Position numbers and translations under genes: made by a program | The notes under the pieces: generated by a model | Seen by the model: only the letters and a program-made list of their open reading frames with translations | The model's database searches: none | Told to the model about the DNA's origin: nothing | Part shown: positions 10,891 through 21,934 of the stretch, one piece after another | Layout: every line of letters begins with the position of its first letter | How positions within the stretch are numbered: position 1 is the stretch's first letter | Assembly (NCBI GenBank): GCA_006176705.1 | Contig: QRFJ01000501.1 | Span: 186,001 to 250,000, forward strand | From: Cocos nucifera | Taxonomy: Eukaryota; Streptophyta; Magnoliopsida; Arecales; Arecaceae | DNA length: 64,000 nucleotides | Direction of reading: 5' to 3'

Positions 10891-11790
10891 TGTTGGTGCA
10901 AAAATCTATAAGGATGTTGGAGGTAGTTAGAGTTGGAAAGATGAGGCCATCGATGGGACCTGCAAAATAAAATTCTAACCAGATGTGGGTGGCTCTGGCA
11001 GGACCCTCCGATGCTCAAGTCAGTTTTTTGGCCAACTAGAATGGAGTGCTCAGAAAAAATAGAGAAGCAGAATAATGGAGAGGGAAGGAGAGCTTAAAGA
11101 AAAATGTATCTGAAGAATCCTTGTTATAGATGAAGCATGTAACAAACTGATGGTGACAGTCATAACTATCTGGTAGTGAGTCGCTCAGGCCACGTGGAGT
11201 TTGTTATGGAGAATGAGTTATCATTTGTTGTGACGTATAGGTAGTAGAGATCCATTCATTGAAGTCCAGATGTAGGTTGGAGATTTCAGTATATGTAGTG
11301 AACTTGTAACTGGTTGAGGTCTGTTGGGATAATATCTAGTGGCTTTAAGAAGTTCGAAAGCCTTCTGAATCGTGTGCAGGTAGGTACCTCCTAAATTGGA
11401 ATCTGAAGTACGGTGCTCCATCCTTCATGGAGCAATTATCATGAATCAATGATTTGATGAGATCCTTTTGGATCGCTCCAACTAAGAGGCATAATATAGA
11501 CTAAGTACATCCGCAACTGGCTGGAAGAAGCTCATCTTGAAAGGTATTCGAATGGAAGGACCTCAATTGAAGAAAACATGACAAAAAGGAGAGCATCGAA
11601 AAGGAGTCCGCTTGGAAGGAGCGTCGCTGGAAGGAGCACGACTGGAGGAGTTCATCTAAAAAGAGTTCGACTAGAAGGAGCATGCTCGGGGGAGTTCAGT
11701 TGGAAGGAGCATGTTGTCCATAATATAAGACTTCAACTGTCTTCAAAACTTATCATCAATCAAGGTTAGGAGGGTGGAACTTTGGTCCTA
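10891..11790 (-). repeat. Tat LTR2 (3' LTR of T2)
   Basis: Homologous to LTR1 at 5912-6745 and starts TGTTGGTGCAAAAATC. Unlike LTR1, the left side has no primer-binding site, and the right side leads to the aORF. It therefore fits the 3' LTR of the minus-strand element T2. Short degenerate GGAAGGAG(C/T)-like repeats fill 11515-11715. The right end is approximate. Confidence 0.65.
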
Positions 11791-12669
11791 TCATTCATTC
11801 TAGGTTAAGAAGCAAGGATAATTAAATAATAATTCCCCTTTACCATTCACGATTGTTTGGCTAGGCTTCAATGTGCCTTTGACAAGTTCTATGGTATGGA
11901 CTTATTATTGGGAGGATTGATGAATTCCTTTAGAATGGGGGTCGGTGGCTAAAGACTTCGATGGGGGTCATTTTATCCCAAACACTTATCCTCTTACTCT
12001 CGAGTTCGAATTTCGAATGAAGGAAGTATAGAAAAATCTCTGCAATCAAAGTCCTTTATCAGCTTCCCGCTCTCGGAGAATGAAACCTTTTAGCTTTTTT
12101 GAATTGGCGCCAAAGTTTAATGCCAAATGATCTGAAAGGACAAATTCTCTTGAAAACTCATCTGGCATGGGGCTCCATGTATGGCATAATTATTATTCCA
12201 TTAGGCTTTAGAAATGAGTAGAACATGTGGCGGGTTGGGATCATCTAAGGAGGTCATATAATCATAACTTCCTCTATTCCCATATACCTATTTAAGTATT
12301 TTTTTCTTCTCTTTTCTAGCTCTTCATCTCTGCTTGAGTTTTCCTTCTTCCTCCATCCGTTCTTCTCCATCTCCGGGTGCTTCAACCTTCCCATCGAGTT
12401 TTTGGCCATCAATAATTAGTTCCAGCCCCCTAGACCGCCTCACCTTGTTTCTTCTCATCCACAATCTTTTCGATCATTGCAGTCTTTCTCGATCGCATCT
12501 CATCTTTTGATCATCTCCTTACCGACCTAGGTTAGTCCTCCATAGCTCTTTCTTCTTTTCTTTTATTTTTTGGCCATTTAGTCTTCTATATGAGTTTCAC
12601 TATTCTTTCCCTAGGATTTTATAACCTTTTTCTTGCCTCTTTCTCGAAGATAAGTTTCTTTTGATTCGA
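11791..12669 (+). promoter_or_regulatory. Upstream region of aORF copy B with possible TATA box
   Basis: Non-coding leader between LTR2 and the aORF start. CATATACCTATTTAAGTA at 12281-12298 is TATA-like and is followed by a pyrimidine-rich stretch (12300-12600) of the kind seen in plant 5' leaders. This would place a plus-strand promoter about 370 bp before the ATG at 12670. The promoter call is inference. Confidence 0.35.
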
Positions 12670-15392
12670 ATGTCTTCCAAAGCTTCATGGTTGTCCGATT
12701 CTAGGAGCCCATATGGTCCATCTTTCCAAAACTCCAATTCCAAAGAAAAGACCAAACTTAAGAATGTACCCCAACCAAACTTTGTACCCGAAATCATTTC
12801 ATGGTCCTTATCCTCAGATGACCTTTTTCTGATCAGGATCAGATATGGAATCCCTCCTGAGTATGAACTAGAACTTCCCAGACCAAATGATTGGGCTTGT
12901 TCCCCTCCAGGATGTTTTTATTTATACTTAAAAGCTTTTCGTGCCGAATTGAGACTTCCTTCCCTCTTTTGTAGTTATCCTTTTTCGTTTTTGAACATCT
13001 CCTTTGCTTCTGTAGTGCCAAATTCCTTTAGGTTTATTATCGAGTTCATCTCCCTTTGTCTCTTCACTGAAGTTCATCCAACCATTTTTCTACTTTGGAA
13101 CTACTATACTTTTAAGCGCCATCCTTCTGCGAAGGATTGATGGTACTTCTCGCCCCAGCTTGATAAACAAGGATAGTTGAAAGATGCTCCTTCTTCTATC
13201 CATAATTGAAAGGAGAGGCTCTTTTTAGTGTCCTGCCCAACTTTAATGTTACGGCTTCCTCCCTGGAGTTTTCTTAGAGAATTAGTTCAACGAGCTCCTA
13301 GTCTAGAGGGGGACGACCTTGATTCCACCAATAAGCTCAAGAACTACTAAGCTCCCCTCCTATCTGAACTTCTAAAGGATCAGACTTTGTTCAATATAAG
13401 ACCTAAGTCCTCTCAATCCTGCTGGTATATCTCCACACTTTACGAAAATTCCTTTTTTTTTTCTTTCTTTTTTGATCATGCCCCCTTTTTAATTGCAAAG
13501 ATGGATGCTCAAGCAGCTAAAATGCTTGCTAAGGGGCTCCAAACACATAAGAGAAAAGGAAAGGCTCCCAACGAGGTTTCAAAGAAGGCAAGGGTTGACA
13601 CTCCGATCTCTGTAGCTCCTACCAATGCCACTACCACTCCTGAGATTTCTGATGGCACCGAGGTTGTTTTGGTCACTGAGGTGGGTGCTACTGATGGGAC
13701 CACAGTGCTCCCTATATCCTTGGGCCCTCCCATCGAAGTTCAAGTTTTGGAGCTTCCTATGGGAGGAGGAAAGAAAGAAAAAAGAAAGGAGAAATAAAAG
13801 TTGGTTACTGTAAAAGTTTAGCATAAAGCTCATCCTAGTAAGTCCGATAATGGTGATAAAGACTTGGAAGAAAATTCTTCTGTAACCAGGACATCGTTAG
13901 GGATTTGATCAATAAATTCACCCTACCTAAGATGGTAGATAAGATCGCTAATTTTGATTATGAGCAGCACACTTAGAATTTCCTTGGGGCCTTCCTCGAG
14001 GTAATTACCTCATCCCTTCTTTCTTCTTCTTCTTTTTTTTATATGCATATATATACCTAACTCAATTTACTTTTTATAGTTGAGTCACCAATTGTTCACT
14101 CATATAAGAATGGTGAACCACTTGAGATCGAAAGCATTGAAGGCTCAGGAGGACCATCAAGCCAAAGTCAGCAACCTCCAGAAAGAGAAAGCCGCTGAGA
14201 TCGATCACCTCACGAAGAAGAAGGCTATCGAGATCGAAGCTCTTTATGAGGCACTCAAAGAGGAAGAGTAAACATCAATGAACTGAAGGCCATCTTGGCT
14301 TTGGAAGAAGAGAGGGGGAAGAAGGTTGAAGTCGAGATCACCGAATTAAAAGAGCAAGTTTCGATATAGATCTCAGAGGCGAAGGCCCAGATAGTAGAGG
14401 AGTTCAAGGTCTCCTCTAAGATGATGGACCTAAATGTCAAGTTCGGTCAGGATACCTTCATCAAGGGATTCGAGCTTTGTGAGGATAGGATAGCTAGCAA
14501 GTTCTCCAAGCTTGATCTTGACTTCCTTGTTGAAGGGGCTCCTAATGAAGAAGTGGGACCATCTGCTGCCGCAACTGACCTTTCCCCTACCGAGCTTGCC
14601 ATTGAAGAGTTGGGGCCGACCAACGCTGCATCGAACTCCTTGATTGCTCTCCTAGAGGTCTGAGACCTTCCAATTTATATTTTCTCTTTTCATTTATCTC
14701 TTCTCATGTATTCAAGGAACATTTTGATTACTGAAAATAAATTTACTTTAAGTTTGTATCGTGGTGTGCATGTTTTTTAGAATCCTCCTAATGAAGATAA
14801 TGATGCTTCGACTCTCCCTACCGATGCTACCCCACTGCCCCAAGGCCTTCCTTTGCGATCTGTCATTAAGAATCTAAAAAGGAAGGTTCACCAAACTAAG
14901 AAAACTGAAGAAAGTAGAGGATGAGTTTTAGAAGTTGAAGAAGAATTATTCAAAAGCTACAATTGAAGTCACTCATCTTCGACAAGTTCATAAATAGGAT
15001 GACATGGACTACATCAATAAGAAGCACCATCTGACAGAGAAGTTAGAATGGATGAAGAAGCTTGGTAGCGACAAGGCATGGACTCTAATGGCCAAGGCAA
15101 GCTCTCTAGAAGTTGAGTTGAAGGCTGCATAAGAAAGGATTCGATTACTTGAAGAAAGCTTGGCATGGTCCACCAATCGGGAGGAATATGGTTGGAACTA
15201 GACAAAGAAGTTCTCTAAACTTCAAAATTAATTATAGGTAGCTAAGGACTCTCATAATGAATGTAGATGCAATTGGTGTGGCCAAGTCGCCAACCTCAAG
15301 GGAAAGCTTCGAAGAGCTGATGATGAGATCGCTCGACTTCGACGATAATTATCTAAAAGGGCCTGAGCTAGCTCGAGTACAGACTCGATGGA
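12670..15392 (+). pseudogene. Tat antisense ORF, copy B, 5' part (PF04195 Transposase_28 plus coiled coil)
   Basis: Plus strand, opposite to pol of T2. Exon 1 (12670-13377) starts MSSKASW and carries the PF04195 'putative gypsy type transposon' signature: GIPPEYELELPRP, then the W-A-C-S-PPG block, then the PSLFCSYPFSFLN block and a WYFSPQ block. Exon 2 is 13501-14000, exon 3 14080-14657 and exon 4 14781-15392, continuing at 52115. Introns end GCAAAG, TTATAG and TTTTAG and match those of copy A; intron 1 has GA in place of GT. Exon 2 has a KRKGKAPNEVSKKAR basic block, and exons 3-4 are coiled coils. Stops at 13138 and elsewhere show decay. Such extra ORFs occur in Tat elements, with unknown function. 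The Athila composite splits exon 4. Confidence 0.78.
15388..15392. repeat. Target site duplication ATGGA (left)
   Basis: ATGGA directly precedes the LTR start and recurs at 52115-52119. Removing 15393-52114 plus one copy restores the aORF exon 4 reading (compare copy A near 10290). Confidence 0.8.
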
Positions 15393-17004
15393 GGATAAGT
15401 ACAATAAATTTACCTATAAAAGCATCAATTTATTAATTAATTTATATTTATTTTGAAAAATTCATATTTTTAATAATTAAAAAATTAATTAAAAAATAAT
15501 AAATATTAAAAAATAAAATTTTATAATCAATGGAAAGAGCTTATTTTTTGATCATAACAAAATAAGTTTCACACAAAATAAAGCTAAAACGAAGAAGATA
15601 TGAATTTTTAAAGAAATAAAATAAATAAAAATTAAATAAAAATAACGTACGGCTTAGCCAGCTCAAGCCGTCGTGCCATATCAGCCGACACATCCAAATG
15701 CGTCGAGCCAAGCCAATGAAGCCAGCGTGCCAAGTCAGCCATGCAAGTCGACTCAACCGCGGAAGCCATCAGCTGATCCATGATCTAGGCTTAGACCTCC
15801 AGCTCAGTAGAAATCGGTGAATCACAGAGCGACACGTGGTGGACCTAGATCCTTAAAGGATTTACAAAAAATCTATCACAACTCATAAGGCATTTTGGAC
15901 TTTTCACTCGATGACAGCGATGCTGATTCATTGCAGTGTACGGTGCAGCCAGTCCATGCGGTCCATGAAAATAGTAATTGCACGATCGGACGGCTGTAGT
16001 AGCTTGCGATCAAGATCGGATGGTGGAGAAAAATTTCTACTTTAGGCTTCACGCGGATTACCATCCAATGATAGGGCTTGATCCAGGGAATGATCCAACC
16101 ATCTAGAACACTCCCGACGGTGATCAGGACTCCCGACGCATGATCAACAGCCAAATTTTCTCCATCAATGTGAGATTAATGGTCAAAATTTAATCTGACC
16201 TAATCTGGGTTGATACGCATCCAATTTTAATGATTTTTGGTCCGTTGGATTCCTATTGAATGATTAGATTTCACCAAATTTCATTAGATTCATCTTAAAG
16301 CTATTTTAATCCAAATTCTACTCAAATTTCTTCATATTTTGATAATTAAAAAGGCTCTTTGTCCCACATTGCTTAAAGAAAAATCCTCCACTCCTCCAAG
16401 CTCTATAAAAAGGACCCCAAGCCTCTAGAAATGAACAGATCTAGTGAGAGGAAAGCCAAGATATAGGGTGGAAGCCAAGCTCAGGGTTGAAGATTGCTTC
16501 AAAGCTACAGTGCTGAGAAGAAGAGCAGTCTTCTATGCCATCTCCACACCTACGCTGATCTATGATCTTCTTCTAGTTTTTTTTTCTCTTTTCTTTTCTT
16601 TAATTTTTTGTATTTAAATTCTACATTTGAGTTTTAATTTTAGTAAAGAAAGCTTTATTGCTCTTTTTAATTCTAGCTTTTTAAATTAATTATTCTTTTT
16701 TACTCTTTTATTTTATCGCAAGTAGCTGCTAAGATCTAAATAGTAGATCTTAGTACCAAGTTTATTTTTTGTATAATTTAAATTTTACTTTTATTTATAA
16801 ATCTATTTTTTGACTTTAATTTTCTTTTCAAAAATTCTTCTTTTCTTTTCTTTTAAAAAAAAATTAGATATTTTAGAATTAAATCATTGTCTTTCTATGG
16901 ATTCGATCCGACTAACTACTCTCTTCATAACTTTTAATTAATTTAAAAAGTCATATTTAAACTGATAAACACGATGTCTTAACGATAACATCACACTCTT
17001 ATCA
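15393..17004 (+). repeat. Athila 5' LTR
   Basis: 1612 bp. It starts GGATAAGTAC (the canonical copy at 42272 reads TGATAAGTAC, so the first T is mutated) and ends CTCTTATCA. TGATAAG/CTTATCA form terminal inverted ends. A TATA box CTATAAAAAG lies at 16403-16412. It is homologous to 42272-43907 and, inverted, to 50125-51768. Confidence 0.88.
16403..16410 (+). promoter_or_regulatory. TATA box of Athila 5' LTR
   Basis: CTATAAAA is followed by AGGACCCCAAG. The same block is at 43313-43320 and, inverted, at 50719-50726. Transcription is expected to start some 30 bp downstream. Confidence 0.65.
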
Positions 17005-17010
17005 AGTTTT

Positions 17011-17030
17011 TTGGCATCGTTGCTGGGAAG
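17011..17030 (+). promoter_or_regulatory. Primer binding site, tRNA-Asp type
   Basis: TTGGCATCGTTGCTGGGAAG, six bases past the LTR end, is a mutated form of TGGCGCCGTTGCCGGGGA, the complement of the plant tRNA-Asp 3' end used by Athila elements. The site at 58520-58537 is much closer to consensus. Confidence 0.8.
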
Positions 17031-18067
17031 CATAAAAATTAAAATTTTTTTATTTATTTTATTTTTTTTATTACCTACTAATTATTTTTCTTATTTATTT
17101 TGTAGAAAAAAAAGAGAAAAGAACAAAGAAGATTAGGGCACGAACAAAACTTTCAATCCTATTTGGTGAGATCATTCTTAAACCCTAAATCTTTTTCCTT
17201 ATTTTTAATATTTACTTTATTTTTAAATTAATTAAAAATTACCTACTTAAACATAATTAGAAATCTCATCATAAGATAAGAAATCCTAATTATTTAGAGC
17301 ATCCATCATATCAATTTTATTTTTGATGATTGCTGGAGGCAAGGTAAGCTATTCAAAAATTTAATTAATTACATACATCTAGTTTAATTGCATAGAACCT
17401 CTTGCTTGAAAATTTGAATATGCATATCATATTGAATCAATTTAATGGCACAACTCATTAAACAAGATAAGGTGGGGATTTGATCACCCTTCCTTGGCCC
17501 ACAAACAACCAATCCTCATATTGCATTAACCCAAACCTTAACTCTTAAAATCAATTAGACGTCGACCCTTAAGGATATTCGAGCTCAATAGGATAAGAAA
17601 ACCTTAGAGTTGAAATGGGTTAGGATTAATCAATTTAACTGATGTCTAGAAAAGTGGTTCAGAGATGACTGGGCCCGAAGGAAGGTGGTTACTTAATTAG
17701 TTCATTCGCTTACCTGGCCAAGCACAATTGGTGTCTGAGGCAAGCAATGGGGGGACTCCCACCAATCTTACACTTACCTGGCCAGTTGATTGGCTGATCC
17801 TCTACTTGGAGGGCTCGAAGGTGATCTTGGTACTTAGGAGCTATCTAGACCTAAGACAACCCTTAGTCAGGATTGATTGCCTAACTTGTTTGCTAAATAA
17901 CATCAAACATAAACCATAAATTAACTCTTCTCTCTATCATCTCTAGATTTAAGACTTCTTAGGATCTTTCTTCAGAACTCTCACCTTTATTTCTCTCCTT
18001 TTTTCTTAAAAATAATAATAATAATAATAATAAAATTATATATATATATCTTGGGTTGCACTAGTAC
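17031..18067 (+). other. Athila untranslated leader
   Basis: About 1 kb with no coding potential, repeated at 43931-44988 and inverted at 49052-50102. It carries an (AAT)n/(TA)n microsatellite at 18010-18049, just before the gag ATG. The same place holds a pure (TA)n at 44930-44971. Confidence 0.75.
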
Positions 18068-19604
18068 ATGCACGGTAGAAGATCGCTTTTATCTGACCTA
18101 GTTAAACCAAATTCTAAAATTGAAAGACTAATTCATATAAGATCAGATAATCAAATGGCTGGAAATCATGAAGAACCACCTAGATAGATGAAGAATACTT
18201 TATTCCTTCCACCTATAACCCATCGACTTGCATCCACTAACCTGATGTCCCTGCTAGCCACTATGAGATCAAGTCAACCATAATGGAACACCAATGAAGA
18301 CCCTTACAAACATCTGGATGAATTCTTAGAAATCTGCTCTATGATAAAAATTCAGAATTTTTCTGATGATGCCCTTAGACTGACCTTGTTTTCTTTCTCA
18401 TTAAAAGATAAAGCCAAGTACTGGCTTGGCACATTAGGAAGAATAATTCAAACATGGGCAGAGATGCAACATGAATTCTATAAGAAATTTTATCCCATAG
18501 GACGAACCAATACCATGAGGTGAGCCATCATGGGATTTGCTCAGCTTCCAAGGGAACATGGAAAAGACTTAAGGAACTTCTTAGAAAATATCCACACCAT
18601 GGTCTATCTAAGTGGCAAATTATACAAGCTTTCTATGAAGGTTTAGGAGATCAATTTAAGCAGATGGTTGATGCATCCTGTGGAGGTGCATTCATGAGCA
18701 AAAGTGAGGATGAAGCTTATATCTTGTTTAAAACCTTAAGTGAAAATTCTATTAACCATGCTTCATTATCCTCTTATGAAAAATTAATTTCTCAACAAAA
18801 ATGGGTAGAAATTTATGAGATCAAAATTTTAGAACTTAATTCTAAGGCAGACTTGAACATAATAGCACAAAAATTAGATAAAGTCGACCTTATTGCCCAA
18901 AAATTAGATCAATTTCTAAATCTAGATCAACAATCTCCTGCACAATGCACACCAGCTTCTAATTATTAGGAGATTTGCTCTATTTTGCTAGCCCAATATA
19001 TCATCTAAGTGAATGTCCCACGGTTGCACAATTACCACTTCTTATCCAAGAACAAGTTCAAGTTGCACAAGGTTACTCCAAACCACTTAATGACCCATAT
19101 TCAAATTCATATAACCCTGGTTGGAGAAACCATCCTAATTTCTATTGAAAACCATAAAAGACTTAGGCTCAGACCCAAATCCCACCAGTCCAAAATTATC
19201 AAAATAGGCCCCAATACCAGAACTATGCCTATAATAAGGGTCAGCCTGGTCAGTCTTCTCAACCAATGCATTATAATCAGCCCTCATACCTACCTCCTCA
19301 ATAGACCAATCTAGCCAACGATAAATTCAATCAACTTCAACAATTAATTCTAAGCCAACAACAATCAATGGCCAGGCTAAAAGCTCAAATAGGACAATTA
19401 GCTGAGTCTAGTATGAGGAGAGAACTAGGTCAATTACCAAGCTAACCAATTGCAAATCCTAAAAATAATCCATCCAATGTCTATCAACCACCTGGATTTA
19501 CTCATCCATCTAACATTCCACCTAAGAATCCCCAACTAGAAAATGCCAAAGCAATATTTGAACTTAGAAGTGGTAAGATTCTTAAGGACCCATACCAAGA
19601 CTAG
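18068..19604 (+). pseudogene. Athila gag (degenerate)
   Basis: The start is the ATG at 18068 (MHGRRS), matched in the second copy at 44989. The capsid part reads EDPYKHLDEFLEIC, then DDALRLTLFSFSLKDKAKYW, the Athila-type retrotransposon_gag region. It continues at 18520-18969 with KWQIIQAFYEGLGDQFKQM and a coiled-coil tail. Relative to the 44989 copy it has a stop near 18186, a 1-base loss near 18194, a ~20-base deletion near 18285 and a frame change near 18522. A region rich in Gln/Asn/Pro (19009-19320) precedes the protease. No clear zinc knuckle remains. Gag packages the element RNA. Confidence 0.8.
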
Positions 19605-20630
19605 GTGATAGAGGCTAATATTGATGTTAGCCAAGATGAAAAATTTGAAGAAGAAGTTAGTACTGAAACTAATCATATAGAAGAACCTAAGCTTAGAACT
19701 GGTACTGATGTCGATAAGATAGATAAAGAAAAGAAGAGAACAGATGAATTAGCCGAGACATATAAACCCAATGCCCCATTCCCTTCGGCCTTAGAAGCAA
19801 GCTCTTCCCATAAAAAGCAAGAAGCATGCAACAAGGAGCTAATGAAACTATTTAAACAAGTTCATATTAATTTACCCCTCCTCGATGCAATTCAGCATGT
19901 CCCGGCCTATGCTAAATTTCTTAAAGAGCTCTGCACCCAAAAGCATGAGCCACGAACCACCAAAAGAGTTGTGCTATCTGAGGATGTAAGTGCAGTCCTA
20001 TTAAATCCAATACCTCAAAAGATGAAAGACCCTGGTGCTCCCTTAATTTCTTATGTTATAGGTGGCATAACCTTTAACCGAGCATTACTAGACTTAGGAG
20101 CTAGTGTGAACCTACTTCCAACCTCGGTTTATGAAAAATTTGGGATTAGAGAACTAAAATCCACATTAGTTATTTTGCAATTAGATGATAGATCTGTAAA
20201 AGCACCATGTGGTTTGATTAAGGATGTTCTAGTTAGAGTAGATAAATGTTATTTTTCAGTAGACTTTCTCATACTTGATATAGAACCATCCCAAGAGCTG
20301 AACCAGAATCCCATAATTTTAGGACGTCCATTCTTAGCGACTGCCAATGCCAATATCAACCATAAGACAAGAACTATGAACATTTCTTCTGAGAATCAAA
20401 AAGTAAGAATTAATATTTTTAATACCCCAAAGTACACTCAAGAGGAGGAAGACTGTTTTGTAATCAATCAAGTAGATGAAATAGTTGAATCTAATTCCTC
20501 CCTAGATTTACTACAAGATGATGAACCCACTAAAGAAACTCAAGCCCAGGAAGTGAATGCCTTGCTTAATTCACCTCAACCATCACATTCATTACCTTGG
20601 TCAATGAAAGTTGAGCCCTTACCCGAGTGA
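19605..20630 (+). pseudogene. Athila Gag C-terminus and aspartic protease
   Basis: A 341-codon open block. The first third is an acidic and Lys-rich linker. Around residues 85-120 comes the conserved NLPLLDAIQHVPAYAKFLKE-like block of Athila Gag-Pol. The retropepsin follows, with LLDLGASVNLLP carrying the catalytic Asp and PIILGRPFLATANA near the end. The block ends at TGA (20628-20630), but the same frame continues into RT, so this is a single nonsense mutation in a fused Gag-Pol. The protease would mature the polyprotein. The minus-strand Athila at 56308-57258 carries a homologous block. Confidence 0.85.
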
Positions 20631-21660
20631 AAAATTGAATCAATAAGTCCTTCAATTCAGGCCCCACCACAACTTGAACTAAAATCTTTACCTGAATCAC
20701 TTAAGTATGTATTTTTAGGATCAAAGAAAATCCTACCGATAATAATTGCTTCCAACTTAACTACTAAACAAAAAAACCAATTGGTAAATATTCTAAAAAC
20801 ATATAAGGAGGTCATAGGTTGGACCGTCGTTGATTTAAAAGGAATTAGTCCATCAATATGCATGCACCATATCTATACAAAAGATAATGCCAAACCAACT
20901 CGAGAGATGCAAAGACGGCTTAACCCTAACATGCAAGAAGTAGTCAAGAAAGAGGTAATTAAATGGTTAGATGCTGGAATTATTTATCCTATCTCTAACA
21001 GCCACTGGCTGAGTCCCACACAAGTTGTTCCAAAGAAATCTGAACTCACGGTTGTCCGCACTGAACATGGGGAATTAGTAGCAACACGACTTTCCACGGG
21101 GTGGCGTGTCTATATTAGATTATAGAAAACTCAATACAATCATCCAAAAAGATCACTTTTTCTTATCCTTTATTGATCAAATCCTAGAAAGACTAGTAGG
21201 CCAATAATACTTTTGCATTTTAGATGGATACTCAGGATACAATCAGATAGCAATCTACCGAGGAGATCAGAAAAAGACCACCTTTACGTGTCCCTATGGA
21301 ACCTTTGCTTTCCATAGAATACCATTCGAATTATGTAATGCACCTGCGACTTTTCAAAGGTGCATGATGTCAATATTTTCAGATATGATAGAAGATTTCT
21401 TAGAAATATTCATTGATGACTTTTTAGTCTTTGGAGAATCTTTTGAGAGTTACCTCAATAATTTGAAGAAAATATTAAAATAATGTATTGACGCTAATCT
21501 AGTGTTAAGCTGAAAAAAGAGCCACTTCATGGTTCAAGAGGGGATCATTTTAGGGCATATAGTATCTAAGAAAGGGATTGAGGTAGATAAAGCTAAAGTT
21601 GAACTAATTTTTAAACTTCCTCCTCCCACTTCTGTCAAACAAATTCGATCCTTCTTCGCC
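20631..21660 (+). pseudogene. Athila reverse transcriptase (degenerate)
   Basis: It continues in the protease frame to about 21115. The N-terminal RT block reads MQRRLNPNMQEVVKKEVIKW and DAGIIYPISNSHWLSPTQVV. A frameshift near 21115 moves to a frame with DYRKLN, then CILDGYSGYNQIAI, then CPYGTFAFHRIPFELCNAPA and IFIDDFLVFGES. IDD is the catalytic pair, where VFMDD or similar is usual. A TAA at about 21206 and stops near 21481 and 21512 also break it. Another frame change follows near 21660. It is non-functional as read. Confidence 0.85.
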
Positions 21661-21934
21661 ATGTAGGATTCTATCATCGCTTCATCAAAGACTTCTCTAA
21701 AATTTCTCATCCTTTGTGTAATCTACTTGCTAAGGATGTTTCTTTTAACTTTGATGAAAATTATCTTAAAGCTTATGAAATCTTAAGATAAGCTGTGACC
21801 AAAGCTCCAATCATACAACCTCCTAACTAGTCACTACCTTTTGAAATTATATGCGACACCTCAGACTTTGCCATAGGAGCTGTCTTGGGTCAAAGGGTAA
21901 ACAAATATCCTGTAGTGATCTATTATGCCAGTAG
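21661..21934 (+). pseudogene. Athila RNase H, first part (split by copia)
   Basis: It reads in pieces through the RT connection to FEIICDTSDFAIGAVLGQR and VIYYAS, where the copia composite enters. The sequence resumes in frame at 39549 with RTLNEAQMNYTTTKKELLA. The joint is diagnostic of the insertion: removing 21935-39548 and one AGTAG restores the family sequence across the site. Confidence 0.85.
21930..21934. repeat. Target site duplication AGTAG (left of copia)
   Basis: AGTAG immediately before the copia LTR TGTTAG is repeated at 39549-39553 after the LTR end CCTTCA. Confidence 0.9.

Noticed and set aside
12105..12125. TTGGCGCCAAAGTTTAATGC as a primer binding site
   Set aside because: It starts like a TGGCGCC primer site but diverges after seven bases, is a local palindrome (TTGGCGCCAA), and no LTR end adjoins it.
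12670..13377. A DNA transposase, from the Pfam name Transposase_28
   Set aside because: PF04195 is found in gypsy-type elements, has no demonstrated transposase catalytic residues, and here it sits as an extra antisense ORF of a Tat element with a coiled-coil tail.
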